Below, one piece after another: positions 26,332-35,575 of a stretch of 64,000 bases of DNA. The stretch comes from Streptomyces atriruber (GTDB lineage Bacteria; Actinomycetota; Actinomycetes; Streptomycetales; Streptomycetaceae). The DNA is taken from assembly GCF_001418325.1 (NCBI RefSeq), contig NZ_LIPN01000060.1, forward strand, positions 1-64,000, written 5' to 3'. The notes beneath the pieces were generated by a model. That model was given only the letters and a program-made list of their open reading frames with translations. It ran no database searches and had not been told where the DNA came from. A program made the translations under genes and the position numbers. The stretch's first letter is position 1, and every line of letters begins with the position of its first letter.

Positions 26332-26380
26332 TTTTGCAGGTTTCGCAGTTTTACAGCTTCTGACGGTGCGGATTTCGCAG
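26332..26380. promoter_or_regulatory. prpR: Tandem 8-mers in the prpR-prpD intergenic region
   Basis: TTTTGCAG (26332-26339), TTTCGCAG (26341-26348) and TTTTACAG (26349-26356) follow each other almost head to tail, and a further TTTCGCAG lies at 26373-26380. They resemble the TTTGC-containing sites of PrpR and RamB in mycobacteria and corynebacteria and are AT-rich against the surroundings. They are likely PrpR operators controlling both divergent promoters. Confidence 0.6.
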
Positions 26381-26486
26381 ATTGGAGCCGTCGCCGACGG
26401 GCCCGGCGGTGGGAATGATCGATGCCGAAGGCGCGAGACCTCCGGCGAGGGAGGCCGTCGCTCGTCCGCACACCGCGAGGAGTCCC

Positions 26487-28007
26487 GTGATCGACCACCA
26501 ACTGCGCGTCCACCCCAGCACCGACCGGCTGCCCCGCGAGGAGCAGCTCGCCTGGAAACTCGCCACCGTGGCCACCGGCACCCAGGAAGCGGCCGAGCTG
26601 GACCCGGCGGCGGCCGCCATGGCAGCGAACCGGGTGATCGACAACGCCTCGGTCGCACTCGCCTCGCTGCGCCGCCGCCCGGTCGCGGTGGCCCGCGCGC
26701 AAGCCCTCGCGCACTCGACCGGGACCGGTGCCTCGGTCTTCGGCACGCGGCCGGGGCTGCGGGTGTCGCCCGAGTGGGCTGCCTGGGCCAACGGAACGGC
26801 GGTGCGCGAACTCGACTTCCACGACACCTACTTGGCGGCCGACTACTCCCACCCGGGCGACAACATCCCACCCCTGCTGGCCGTTGCCCAGCACACGGGA
26901 TGCTCCGGCGCCGACCTGCTGCGCGGCATCATCGCCGCCTACGAGATCCACGTCGCTCTCGTGAAGGGCATCTGCCTGCACGAGCACCGCATCGACCACG
27001 TGGCGCACCTGAGCGCTGCCACCGCCTGCGGGCTCGGCGCGATGCTGCGCCTGCCGACGGAGACGGTGCACCAGGCCGTCGGGCAGGCGGTGCACACCAC
27101 CACCGCGACCCGGCAGTCCCGCAAGGGCGAGATCTCCAGCTGGAAGGCGTTCGCCCCGGCCTTCGCGGGCAAGGCGGCGATCGAGGCCGTGGACCGGGCG
27201 ATGCGCGGCGAAGGCGCGCCGGCACCGATCTACGAGGGCGAGGACGGCTTCCTCGCCTGGCTGCTCGACGGCCCCCAGGCGTCGTACACCGTCTCGCTGC
27301 CGGAGCCGGGCGAGGTGCGCCGGGCGATCCTCGACACGTACACGAAGGAGCACTCCGCCGAGTACCAGGCCCAGGCGATCATCGACCTGGCGCGGGGGCT
27401 GCGCGACAAGACCGGCCCCTTGGACCGGGTGAGGTCCATCGTGCTCCACACCAGCCACCACACCCACCACGTCATCGGTTCCGGCGCGAACGACCCGCAG
27501 AAGTACGACCCCACCGCCAGCCGGGAAACCCTCGACCACTCCGTGCCGTACATCCTCGCCGTGGCCCTGGAGGACGGCACCTGGCACCACGAGCGTTCCT
27601 ACGTTCCCGAGCGCGCCGGGCGGCCAGGGACCGTGGCGCTGTGGCAGAAGATCTCCACGGTGGAGGACCCGGAGTGGACCCGCCGCTACCACGACCCCGA
27701 CCCCCGGCGCCGTGCCTTCGGGGGCCGGGCCGTGGTCACCCTCGACGACGGCACGGTCATCGAGGACGAGCTCGCCGTCGCCGACGCCCACCCGGCCGGT
27801 GCCCGCCCCTTCGGGCGCGACGGTTACACGGCCAAGTTCCGCACCCTCACCGAAGGCGTCGTCGCGCGGCCCGCGCAGGACGCCTTCCTGGACACGGCAG
27901 GCCGTCTGCCGGAGCTGGGCGTATCGGAGCTCACCGGCCTCTTTCCCGCCGTCGGCACCGACGCCATCGCCGCGTACGACGCGCGGCTCCCGAAGGGACT
28001 CTTCTGA
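26487..28007 (+). CDS. prpD: 2-methylcitrate dehydratase PrpD
   Basis: This 506-aa member of the MmgE/PrpD family shows [69 protein letters not shown] and [15 protein letters not shown]-like segments (here [13 protein letters not shown]). It dehydrates 2-methylcitrate to 2-methyl-cis-aconitate in the propionyl-CoA degrading methylcitrate cycle. GTG 26487 follows GAGGAG by 4 nt; the upstream in-frame ATG codons fall in the regulatory region. It is the first gene of prpDBC, with its stop overlapping the prpB start (TGATG). Confidence 0.93.
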   Translation: MIDHQLRVHPSTDRLPREEQLAWKLATVATGTQEAAELDPAAAAMAANRVIDNASVALASLRRRPVAVARAQALAHSTGTGASVFGTRPGLRVSPEWAAWANGTAVRELDFHDTYLAADYSHPGDNIPPLLAVAQHTGCSGADLLRGIIAAYEIHVALVKGICLHEHRIDHVAHLSAATACGLGAMLRLPTETVHQAVGQAVHTTTATRQSRKGEISSWKAFAPAFAGKAAIEAVDRAMRGEGAPAPIYEGEDGFLAWLLDGPQASYTVSLPEPGEVRRAILDTYTKEHSAEYQAQAIIDLARGLRDKTGPLDRVRSIVLHTSHHTHHVIGSGANDPQKYDPTASRETLDHSVPYILAVALEDGTWHHERSYVPERAGRPGTVALWQKISTVEDPEWTRRYHDPDPRRRAFGGRAVVTLDDGTVIEDELAVADAHPAGARPFGRDGYTAKFRTLTEGVVARPAQDAFLDTAGRLPELGVSELTGLFPAVGTDAIAAYDARLPKGLF

Positions 28008-28912
28008 TGCTGCACACCCGCACCACCCCCGCTGAACGCCGCCGGGCGCTGCGCGAACAGCTCGCCTCGGGGCGGCTGTTGCGGATGCCGGGCGCGGTCA
28101 ATCCGTACACGGCGAGGCTGATCGAGGAGCACGGCTTCGAGGCCGCCTACCTTTCCGGGGCGGTCCTGGCCGCCGAACTGTGTCTGCCCGACATCGGTCT
28201 CACCACATCGACCGAGGTCGCGGACCGCGCCCAGCAGGTCACCCGCGTCACCGACCTGCCGGTCCTCATCGACGCCGACACCGGATTCGGGGCGCCGGTC
28301 AACGCCGCCCGCACCGTGCAGCTCTTCGAGGACGCCGGCCTGGCCGGGATGCACCTGGAGGATCAGACCGGCGTCAAACGCTGCGGACACCTCGACGGCA
28401 AGACCCTCGTGACGCGTGACGAGATGGTGCGACGCGTCCGTGCCGCGGCCGACGCCCGACGCGACGACGGCTTCCTGCTGATGGCTCGTACCGATGCCCG
28501 TGGAGTCGAGGGCCTGGACGCCGCGATCGACCGGGCGAAGGCGTACGTCGATGCCGGTGCCGATGCCGTATTTCCCGAAGCCCTCGTCGACGAGACCGAG
28601 TTCGAGGCGTTCCGCAAGGCGCTGGACGTACCGCTCCTCGCCAACATGACCGAGTTCGGCAAGGGCCCGCTCCTGACGGCCGCTGCCCTGGAGAACCTCG
28701 GGTACAACATCGCCCTCTACCCGGTCACCCTGTTGCGCCTCGCCAACGGCGCCATCGAGGACGGGCTGCGGACACTGGCCGCCGAGGGCACACAGGAGTC
28801 CCTGCTGCCCCGCATGCAGACCCGCTCGCGGCTCTACGAAGTCCTTGGCTACGAGGACTACGCCGCCTACGACTCGGCCGTCTTCGACTTCACGCTGCCG
28901 CCCGGCGTCTGA
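28007..28912 (+). CDS. prpB: 2-methylisocitrate lyase PrpB
   Basis: This 301-aa lyase of the isocitrate lyase/PEP mutase superfamily has the catalytic loop VKRCGHLDGK with Cys126 and His128, Mg-binding DADTGFG (about 89-95) and HLEDQ (117-120), and ARTDARGVEGLDAAI. It splits 2-methylisocitrate into pyruvate and succinate, the last step of the methylcitrate cycle. The A of its ATG is the last base of the prpD TGA, so translation is coupled. The short length distinguishes it from isocitrate lyase of the glyoxylate shunt. Confidence 0.94.
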   Translation: MLHTRTTPAERRRALREQLASGRLLRMPGAVNPYTARLIEEHGFEAAYLSGAVLAAELCLPDIGLTTSTEVADRAQQVTRVTDLPVLIDADTGFGAPVNAARTVQLFEDAGLAGMHLEDQTGVKRCGHLDGKTLVTRDEMVRRVRAAADARRDDGFLLMARTDARGVEGLDAAIDRAKAYVDAGADAVFPEALVDETEFEAFRKALDVPLLANMTEFGKGPLLTAAALENLGYNIALYPVTLLRLANGAIEDGLRTLAAEGTQESLLPRMQTRSRLYEVLGYEDYAAYDSAVFDFTLPPGV

Positions 28913-28982
28913 TCCACCACCCATGTCCACCGCCCCGGCCCGTTCCCCGAGCCGGAGCGCGCCCTCGTCACTGGAGGACCGC

Positions 28983-30125
28983 ATGACCTCTGCCCCGCCC
29001 GTCGCACCGGCCGTCCACCGCGGTCTCGCCGGTGTGGTCGTCGACACCACCGAGATCTCCACTGTCATCCAGGAGACCAACTCCCTGACCTACCGCGGCT
29101 ATCCGGTCCAGGACCTCGCCGCCCGCTGCTCCTTCGAGGAGGTGGCCCACCTCCTCTGGCACGGAGAGCTTCCCGACGCCGGACAGCTCGGCGCATTCAC
29201 GGCCCGCGAGCGTGCCCTCCGCCCGCTGGACCGCACCACCGCGGAGCTCCTGGGACGCCTGCCCGGGACGTGCCACCCCATGGACGTCCTGCGTACCGCC
29301 GTCAGCCTCTTCGGCGCCGAGGACCCCACCGAGGACGACGACAGCGCGACAGCCAACCGGACCAAGTCCCTTGCCCTGCTGGCGAAACTGCCGACCGTGG
29401 TCGCCGCCGACCACCGCAGGCGACACGGACTCGCGCCCCTCCAGCCCGACCCGTCCCTCGGGTACGCCGAGAACTTCTTCCACATGTGCTTCGGGGAGAT
29501 CCCCGAGCCGGAAGTGGTCCGTTGCTTCGAGATCTCCTTGATCCTGTACGCCGAACACAGCTTCAACGCCTCGACGTTCACCGCCCGCGTCGTCACCTCG
29601 ACCCTCTCCGACCTCTACAGCGCCGTCACCGCGGCCATCGGCGCTTTGAAAGGCCCCCTGCACGGTGGCGCCAACGAGGCCGTGATGCACATGCTCAACG
29701 AGATCGGCGACCCGTGCCGGGCCGAGGGATGGCTCGACGAGGCGCTGGCCGCCAAGCGCAAGATCATGGGATTCGGCCACCGCGTCTACAAGCACGGCGA
29801 TTCACGTGTGCCGATCATGCAGGAGGCCACCGACCGTCTCGTCGCACGCGCGGGCGACCCCGAAGTCACCCGGCTGGCCACGCTGCACGCAGCCCTGCGA
29901 CACGCCATGGTCGGCCGCAAGGGCATCCACCCCAACCTCGACTACCCGGCCGGGCTCGCCTACCACCTCATGGGATTCGACATCCCCACCTTCACCCCGA
30001 TCTTCGTGATGAGCCGCATCACCGGGTGGACGGCCCACATCACCGAACAGCTGGACCACAACGCCCTGATCCGTCCCCTGGGCGCCTACACCGGACCTGA
30101 CCAGCGGACCGTCCCGGCCCTTTGA
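28983..30125 (+). CDS. prpC: 2-methylcitrate synthase PrpC (citrate synthase family)
   Basis: This 380-aa citrate synthase-fold enzyme has the catalytic residues His227 (PLHGGANEA), His266 (GFGHRVYK) and Asp320 (HPNLDYPAG). It condenses propionyl-CoA with oxaloacetate to 2-methylcitrate, the first step of the cycle; the short type II-like length and position after prpDB favour methylcitrate over citrate synthase. The ATG at 28983 has GGAGG 5 nt upstream. A 70-nt gap separates it from prpB. The stop codon lies within a strong bidirectional terminator. Confidence 0.93.
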   Translation: MTSAPPVAPAVHRGLAGVVVDTTEISTVIQETNSLTYRGYPVQDLAARCSFEEVAHLLWHGELPDAGQLGAFTARERALRPLDRTTAELLGRLPGTCHPMDVLRTAVSLFGAEDPTEDDDSATANRTKSLALLAKLPTVVAADHRRRHGLAPLQPDPSLGYAENFFHMCFGEIPEPEVVRCFEISLILYAEHSFNASTFTARVVTSTLSDLYSAVTAAIGALKGPLHGGANEAVMHMLNEIGDPCRAEGWLDEALAAKRKIMGFGHRVYKHGDSRVPIMQEATDRLVARAGDPEVTRLATLHAALRHAMVGRKGIHPNLDYPAGLAYHLMGFDIPTFTPIFVMSRITGWTAHITEQLDHNALIRPLGAYTGPDQRTVPAL

Positions 30126-30144
30126 CGAGTCCAGGGCCGGGACG
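30110..30144. terminator. Bidirectional terminator-like inverted repeat after prpC
   Basis: CGTCCCGGCCCT (30110-30121) and AGGGCCGGGACG (30133-30144) are a perfect 12-bp inverted repeat with an 11-nt loop that holds the prpC stop codon end. It separates the convergent prpC and TAP-type peptidase genes. There is no T-tract, which is usual for Streptomyces terminators. Confidence 0.7.
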
Positions 30145-30156
30145 CCTGCCAGGTCG

Positions 30157-31668
30157 TTACTTGTCCGGCTCCGCCGCGCAGGCGATGTCCTCGGCCGGAC
30201 GCCGTCCGTCGGCCAGGAAGGCCGTCACCGAGTTGTTCGCGCACATGTTGCGGCCGAACGGGTAGACACCGTGCCCGCCCTGATCGGCGGTCACCATCGT
30301 GGCCCGGTCGCCGAGTGCCCTCCGCAGCTTCATGGCGCCGACGAGGGGGGTTCCGGGGTCGCGCTCGTTCTGCACCATCAGTACGTTCGACGGGCCGCTG
30401 TCACCGATCCGCACCGGCGGCTCGACCCGGCTGTCCGGCCAGTACGCGCAGGGCTTGATGCTTCCGGTGCTCCCGCCCAGCTTCGGGTACTTCAGCCGGT
30501 CGATCGCGGCGTTGCGCTGGTAGTCCCGGACCTTGCCGGGCCAACGCGAGTCACCGCAGGTCACATAGAAGTGACTGGCCAGGAGGTTCTCCGAGAGCGG
30601 CGGCGGAGGCGGCAGCGGCTCGCCCTTGTCCAAGGCACGCCATTCCTCGGCCAGTTCGGGCATGAGGCCGTCGACGTAGAGACGATCGAACGTCACCCCG
30701 CGGAACAGCGTCCCGTCGATGCCGCCGACCGGTTTGGCGTCCAGCCGCTTCGCGAGTTCGAAGAACTTGGCGGTCACCTGCTTCGGTGTGCTGCCCAGCC
30801 CGTACTCGGGGTGCGCGGCCGCGTGCGCCGCGAAGTCCGGGAACCGGTCCTCCATGCCGCGGCCGAGCAGGCGGAAGTTCCCCAGGTCGTAGCCGCCGGG
30901 GCCCATGTTGCTGTCGAGCACGATCCGGTCGCTGCGCCCGGGGAACAGCGTCGTGTACACCGCGCCGAGGTAGCTGCCGTAGGAGGCACCGAGGTAGGAG
31001 GCCTTCGGCTCGCCCAGTGCCGCGCGGATCCGGTCCATGTCGCGTGCGGTGTTCGCGGTGGTGGTGTGGGGCAGCATCCACGCCGTCCGGGACGTGCCGC
31101 ACTGTTCGGCGATGGTCCGCGCGTAGGGCGCCTCCTTGGCGACGTCCGCCGCGGTGTGCGCGTACGGCGGGAAGTTGCCGCGCGCCTGCTGCCGCGGGGT
31201 CAGGTCGCAGGTGACCGGCGTGCTGCGGCCGACACCACGCGGGTCGAAGCCGATCACGTCGTAGGAGTCGAGGACGGCCTTCGGCAGCCCGGCACCGGCG
31301 AGCAGTGCCGGGTAGTCGAGCCCGGAGCCACCGGGGCCGCCCGGGTTGGTCAGCAGCACACCGCGGCGCTTCGAAGGGTCCCGGCTCGCCAGCCGGGAGA
31401 CGGCGATCTCGATCTGCCTGCCCTCGGGGGCGCGGTAGTCCAGCGGGACGTCGAGCGTCGCGCACTCGAGACGGGGCGCGGCGGCGTCCTGCGCTCCTGT
31501 CTTCTGCGCTCCTGTCTTCTGTGATCCTGCCTTCTGCGGACACGGGCCCCACTTCAGGGAGTCCGTCGTGGCCGTCGGTGTGTCCGGAGTTGCCGCTGCC
31601 GGGGCTCCCGACATCGCGGCCGCGGCGACTGCGGTGGCGGCGAGGGCGAGGGACAGGGTCTTGCGCAT
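30157..31668 (-). CDS. Secreted alpha/beta hydrolase peptidase, TAP (tripeptidyl aminopeptidase) type
   Basis: This 503-aa protein has a signal peptide (MRKTLSLALAATAVAAAAMS, cleavage around AAA-TP). The mature part has the TAP family layout: VLLTNPGGPGGSG oxyanion region, GFDPRGVGRS, nucleophile Ser229 in LGASYGSYLG, Asp in NERDPGTPL and His in QGGHGVYPFG. It would release short peptides from protein N-termini outside the cell. Start ATG 31668 has AGGAGG 7 nt upstream; the frame is open to 31740 but lacks signals there. Near the N-terminus is a five-residue tandem repeat (residues 45-60). It is divergent from a two-component system, which may control it. Confidence 0.9.
   Translation of the reverse strand: MRKTLSLALAATAVAAAAMSGAPAAATPDTPTATTDSLKWGPCPQKAGSQKTGAQKTGAQDAAAPRLECATLDVPLDYRAPEGRQIEIAVSRLASRDPSKRRGVLLTNPGGPGGSGLDYPALLAGAGLPKAVLDSYDVIGFDPRGVGRSTPVTCDLTPRQQARGNFPPYAHTAADVAKEAPYARTIAEQCGTSRTAWMLPHTTTANTARDMDRIRAALGEPKASYLGASYGSYLGAVYTTLFPGRSDRIVLDSNMGPGGYDLGNFRLLGRGMEDRFPDFAAHAAAHPEYGLGSTPKQVTAKFFELAKRLDAKPVGGIDGTLFRGVTFDRLYVDGLMPELAEEWRALDKGEPLPPPPPLSENLLASHFYVTCGDSRWPGKVRDYQRNAAIDRLKYPKLGGSTGSIKPCAYWPDSRVEPPVRIGDSGPSNVLMVQNERDPGTPLVGAMKLRRALGDRATMVTADQGGHGVYPFGRNMCANNSVTAFLADGRRPAEDIACAAEPDK
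31491..31535. repeat. 15-bp tandem repeat inside the TAP peptidase gene
   Basis: Two identical 15-bp units GCGCTCCTGTCTTCT (31491-31505, 31506-31520) and a third diverged unit (31521-31535) encode the peptide repeat QKAGS-QKTGA-QKTGA in the linker after the signal peptide. The length could vary between strains by slippage. Confidence 0.85.
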
Positions 31669-31775
31669 CTGGTGTCCTCCTGGGGCGACGCACGCGGTCG
31701 TGCGCCGGAACGAGCGGGTGACGGAGGTGAGTCTGTTCATCCGGCGTCACCGGCGCATCGGCCCTACGGGTCGAG

Positions 31776-31803
31776 TCACCTTCGACCGAAGTCGAAGTGG
31801 TGA
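31776..31803. promoter_or_regulatory. Inverted repeat between the peptidase and histidine kinase genes
   Basis: TCACC-TTCGAC (31776-31786), a CGAA spacer, then GTCGAA-gt-GGTGA (31791-31803) form an imperfect 11-bp inverted repeat with a 2-nt bulge. It lies in the divergent intergenic region about 100 nt from each gene and is a candidate site for the response regulator. Confidence 0.4.
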
Positions 31804-31876
31804 TCCGACTCCGGGAGGGGGCGGGACTGGCCCAGGGGCTGCTGCACCGGCCGCACAGCTTCGCGACAATGACCGG

Positions 31877-33064
31877 ATGAACACGGACGTCGCGCCACGG
31901 CTCGGGGGGTGGCAGCAGACAGGGCGGCTGGTCGCGGCCGCCGCCCTGGGCATCTTCTTCTGGCTCTCCACCGGCGCGGCGCTGCCGCGGGGGTGCGCGA
32001 CCGGCACGTGCTCCTGGTTCGTCACCGGTGATCCGCTGGTGGCACTCGGCTGCCTGACGGCGCTCCTGTGGCGCCGACGGTTCCCGCTCGCCGTCGCCAT
32101 GACGGTCGCTGTCGCCTCGGGTGCTTCGGTACTCGCCATCGGCGCCGCGCTGCTGGCTCTGTGCTCCATTTCCACGCATCGCCGTCCGGCGCGGATCGGA
32201 GTCGTCGCGCTCGGCTTCGTGGCCGCGTCGCAACTCACCCTCGTGTTCTACCCGGTCACGAGCCCGCCCGGCTCGGTATGGCTCCAACTCGCACCCACGG
32301 CACTGTGCGCGGGCATCGCGGTGGCCGTCGGCGTGGCCATCGGCGCACGGCGCGTCGAGATGCAGTCCTTGCGGGAGCGGGCGGAGAGCACGGAACGGGA
32401 ACAATCCGCGCGTGCGGCCCAGGCACGGGCCCTGGAACGGAACCGCATCGCCCGGGAGATGCACGACGTGCTCGCGCACCGGATCTCCCTGGTCGCCATG
32501 CAGGCCGGAGTGCTGGACCACCGCGGGAACCTCAGCGCCGAGGAGAACCGCATGCTGATCCGCGGCATCGCCGACGGCTCCCACCAAGCGCTGGAAGAAC
32601 TACGAGACGTCCTCGGCGTGCTCCGCGCCGTCCCGGGCCGCCCGGAGCCGCCGCAGCCCTCCCTGGACCGGATCCCGGAGCTGGTGGCCGACGCCCGCGC
32701 TTCCGGAGTGGACGTCACACTCACCACCACGGTGACGGGGAAACCGTCCGACGTCGTGGGACGAACCTGCTACCGGGTCATCCAGGAAGGACTGACCAAC
32801 GCGGCCAAACACGCCCCGGGCGCCCAAGTGCACGTCACCGTCGAGGGAACAGCCGGTGACGAACTGCTCGCGAGCATCCACAACTCCCCGGCCACCAGGA
32901 CGACGACCGCTCGACCGCCCGCATCAGGATTCGGCCTGCTCGGCCTCGCCGAACGCATCACCCTCGCCGACGGAGAACTGAGCCACCACCCGACACCCGA
33001 CGGCGGATACGTCCTCACCGCGCGGCTACCCTGGCCGCACCACGACCACGGAAAGAGAAGCTGA
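31877..33064 (+). CDS. Sensor histidine kinase (NarL-type, HisKA_3)
   Basis: This 395-aa kinase has several N-terminal membrane segments (residues 17-35, 53-65, 70-97, 105-125, 138-157), a short coiled coil (EMQSLRERAESTEREQSARAAQARALERNR) and a HisKA_3 dimerisation domain with phospho-acceptor His196 in REMHDVLAHRISL. The HATPase_c domain carries the N box NAAKHA and G box GFGLLGLAER. The signal is unknown; almost no extracytoplasmic loop is present, so it may sense membrane state. The ATG at 31877 is preceded by GACAAT 6 nt away and no ribosome site, suggesting a leaderless mRNA. Its TGA abuts the response regulator GTG with no gap. Confidence 0.93.
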   Translation: MNTDVAPRLGGWQQTGRLVAAAALGIFFWLSTGAALPRGCATGTCSWFVTGDPLVALGCLTALLWRRRFPLAVAMTVAVASGASVLAIGAALLALCSISTHRRPARIGVVALGFVAASQLTLVFYPVTSPPGSVWLQLAPTALCAGIAVAVGVAIGARRVEMQSLRERAESTEREQSARAAQARALERNRIAREMHDVLAHRISLVAMQAGVLDHRGNLSAEENRMLIRGIADGSHQALEELRDVLGVLRAVPGRPEPPQPSLDRIPELVADARASGVDVTLTTTVTGKPSDVVGRTCYRVIQEGLTNAAKHAPGAQVHVTVEGTAGDELLASIHNSPATRTTTARPPASGFGLLGLAERITLADGELSHHPTPDGGYVLTARLPWPHHDHGKRS

Positions 33065-33742
33065 GTGGAGAGCGAGCGGGAGCCGGTGCGTGTCGTCATC
33101 GTCGACGACGAACAACTGGTGCGCCTGGCGCTTCGCCTCGTCATCGACGGCGAACCGGACCTGACCGTCGTCGCGGAGGCGGCCGACGGGGACGCCGCGC
33201 TCACGGTGGTGGAAGAGCATCGGCCGGACGTCGTGCTGATGGACATCCGGATGCCCGGCCGTGACGGCCTCGACGCGACCCGGGAACTCCTCGCCCGGCC
33301 GACGCCGCCCGGGGTGCTCATGCTGACCACGTTCGACTCCGACGACCTGGTCCTCGGCGCGCTGCGCGCCGGAGCCCTCGGGTTCGTCCTGAAGGACACC
33401 CCGCCCGCACAGATCCTCGACGCGGTGCGCACGGTCGCGGGCGGGAACCCGGTGCTGTCCCCGGCGGCCACGGCACGGGTGATCGCCGCAGCCACCGGGC
33501 CGCAGTCCCCCGGGACCCGCCGCTCGTCCCGCCGAGCCGCGCGGAAACAGTTGTCCGCGCTGACCGAACGGGAACTCGACACCGCCCGGGCCATCGCGGA
33601 CGGTCTCGGCAACCCGGAGATCGCCGAGCGGCTGCACATCAGCGTCGGGACCGTCAAGGCACACACGGGCAGCCTGTTCGCCAAGCTGGCGGCCGAGAAC
33701 CGGGTGCAGATCGCGCTCCTGGTCCGCGACGCGGAGGAATGA
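33065..33742 (+). CDS. Response regulator, LuxR/NarL family
   Basis: This 225-aa regulator has a receiver domain with acidic pocket VDDE, phospho-acceptor Asp60 in VVLMDIRMPG, Thr in MLTTFDSD and Lys in FVLKDTPP, then a basic linker and LuxR-type helix-turn-helix (LTERELDTARAIADGLGNPEIAERLHISVGTVKAH). It is translated directly after the kinase gene and should be its partner. Possible target: the divergent secreted peptidase, via the inverted repeat at 31776-31803. It converges on the large operon of region 2 with an 18-nt gap. Confidence 0.94.
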   Translation: MESEREPVRVVIVDDEQLVRLALRLVIDGEPDLTVVAEAADGDAALTVVEEHRPDVVLMDIRMPGRDGLDATRELLARPTPPGVLMLTTFDSDDLVLGALRAGALGFVLKDTPPAQILDAVRTVAGGNPVLSPAATARVIAAATGPQSPGTRRSSRRAARKQLSALTERELDTARAIADGLGNPEIAERLHISVGTVKAHTGSLFAKLAAENRVQIALLVRDAEE

Positions 33743-33760
33743 CCGGCCGCGCGCGAAGTG

Positions 33761-35575
33761 TCAGACGACGGTATCGGTCAGAACGTCGAAGGTGAGGCCG
33801 CTGGAGCGCTCGCCGTGGCCGGTGGCGCGCTGCGCGGAGAGCCAGACGACGACGCGGCCGTCCCGCCACCGGGTCCTGTTGAAGGCGACGGTGATCCGGG
33901 TGCCGGTGCGCGCGACCTCCTCCTCGTTGATGAAGTACGGCCGCCCCGCGTCCAGTCCCTCGCGCAGCAGGGCCGTGCGTGGCCGGACGGGGGTGCCGTC
34001 CACCTCGCTGGGCATCGCGGCGCGCTGGAGTTGCACGCTCCGGGTGTCCCCGGGCACGTGTACGGGGATGAAAGGGATCCAGTTCTCGGGGACGGGGCTC
34101 GCGATCTTGTAGGCGACGTCGGCGTGCGGTTCGTCGACGGGCCCCGGTGGGTGCAGCCTGCGCCGCTGGGCCAGGTGTTCGGCGGCTGCCTCGTCGCCGC
34201 CCCGCGGTCCGCCGTCCGCCAGTTGGACCGTCTGCTCGATGCCCCAGACGAGGTTGGCGTTCTCGTCCCGTACGAGCGCCACGTCCTGCAGCGCCGGGCC
34301 CGTGGCGACCTTCGGGGTGCCGGGCGGCAGGAGCAGGCCGGTCCCGCCGTCGGCGCCGAGCGTGAACATCGACCAGCGCTGCCAGTCCTGCCGCTCGCCC
34401 GTGCCCGCCGGGGTGATCCATCGGCGCTGTCCGAAGACGTCGGTGACCGCCAGTCCCTGGACGGTGGCGAGCGTTCCGGCGGGTACGTCGCAGGGGAGCT
34501 GGTACCAGTCGTTGCTGAAGACGAGTGCGAACTCCAGGAAGACGAGCCGGGCGAGGTCGGTGCTGTCGGGGGTGACGGCGGCGAAGTTCGTGTTCCCGTC
34601 CTCCAGCGCCCACCAGCGCGGCAGGGGCATCCCGGCGTAGCCGACGGGTGCCGGGAATACGGTGCGTCCCGCCGGTACGGGCGTCGGGCCCGTCCCGCCG
34701 AGCGAGCCGCCGGGATCGGTGGAGAAGGCGTACCAGTCGAGCTCACCGCCCGGGTACTCGGCGGCCGTCAGGACCTGCTCGCCCCCGCCGGGGGCGGGAG
34801 CGGAGACGGCGAAGGAGTGCTCCAGGCGCCGGGCGTTCCAGGTGGCGTCGCCGTCGGGCCGCTCCGCGGTCACCCCGGTCGGCTGGTCGATCAACTGGTC
34901 GAACCAGGACGTCAGCCGGGGTGCGAGCGCGTCCAGGGCCGCGCGGTGCGGGCCGGGCAGATCGATGCCGTCCGAGGCCCGCCCGCCCGCCTTGAGGTGC
35001 TGGTAGAGCAGGTAGCCGTCCATGCGGCGCCCGGCGAGCGCCTGCATGGTCGCCCAGACCTCCGGGTGCGCGACCAGTGCGCTGTCGGCCTCGTCGGCGG
35101 GGTCGGGCAGCGCCACCGGGTAGCGCGCGGTGAACTGCTCCGGTACGTCGTGCGCGCGGAAGACCGGCGGGTCGGACACCAGCTTGCGCCAGCGGCGGCC
35201 CAGCGCGAGGCGCAGATCGAAGGAGGTCCGCTCGGAACCGGACACGAAGGGCAGCGGACGGCGTTCGGCGACCGTCTCCAGGGGCCGGTCGGCGGGCAGC
35301 GGCTCGGCCGGCCCGCCCTCCGGACGGAACCGGCCCGGCGTGCTGGTCGTGATGGCGTACCGCGCGGTCACCGGCGAGCCCGCGTCGGCGCCCTGGAACT
35401 CGCCGAGCTGCCACTGGCGGGTCAGCAGCCACAGCGCGTCCCGTACCTCCGCCCGCAGCGCGCGGTCGAAGTCGGTGGTGCGCGGCCTGCCTTCGAGCCG
35501 GTTCCAGACGCCGACGGCGGGGTGCGCACGGTCCCGGAGCGCGCCGGCCAGATCCGTGATGCGTGGCTCAGTCAT
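33761..35575 (-). CDS. Large conserved protein of unknown function (604 aa), last gene of the 19-kb operon
   Basis: I do not assign a function. The protein begins with an alpha-helical stretch (DFDRALRAEVRDALWLLTRQWQLGEFQGADAGSP) and has tryptophan- and proline-rich beta-like segments, notably LPRWWALEDGNTNFA, LVFLEFALVFSNDWYQLPC and, near the C-terminus, PYFINEEEVARTGTRITVAFNRTRWRDGRVVVWL. I recall similar unannotated proteins in cyanobacteria and other bacteria. There is no signal peptide or membrane segment. Its ATG lies 8 nt inside the end of the 1753-aa gene, so it is translated together with it. It is the terminal gene of the operon and converges on the response regulator. Confidence 0.75.
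   Translation of the reverse strand: MTEPRITDLAGALRDRAHPAVGVWNRLEGRPRTTDFDRALRAEVRDALWLLTRQWQLGEFQGADAGSPVTARYAITTSTPGRFRPEGGPAEPLPADRPLETVAERRPLPFVSGSERTSFDLRLALGRRWRKLVSDPPVFRAHDVPEQFTARYPVALPDPADEADSALVAHPEVWATMQALAGRRMDGYLLYQHLKAGGRASDGIDLPGPHRAALDALAPRLTSWFDQLIDQPTGVTAERPDGDATWNARRLEHSFAVSAPAPGGGEQVLTAAEYPGGELDWYAFSTDPGGSLGGTGPTPVPAGRTVFPAPVGYAGMPLPRWWALEDGNTNFAAVTPDSTDLARLVFLEFALVFSNDWYQLPCDVPAGTLATVQGLAVTDVFGQRRWITPAGTGERQDWQRWSMFTLGADGGTGLLLPPGTPKVATGPALQDVALVRDENANLVWGIEQTVQLADGGPRGGDEAAAEHLAQRRRLHPPGPVDEPHADVAYKIASPVPENWIPFIPVHVPGDTRSVQLQRAAMPSEVDGTPVRPRTALLREGLDAGRPYFINEEEVARTGTRITVAFNRTRWRDGRVVVWLSAQRATGHGERSSGLTFDVLTDTVV

Noticed and set aside
26254-26871. N-terminal extension of prpR to 26871
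   Set aside because: It would run through the operator repeats and the start of prpD; family homology begins at the ATG at 26253.
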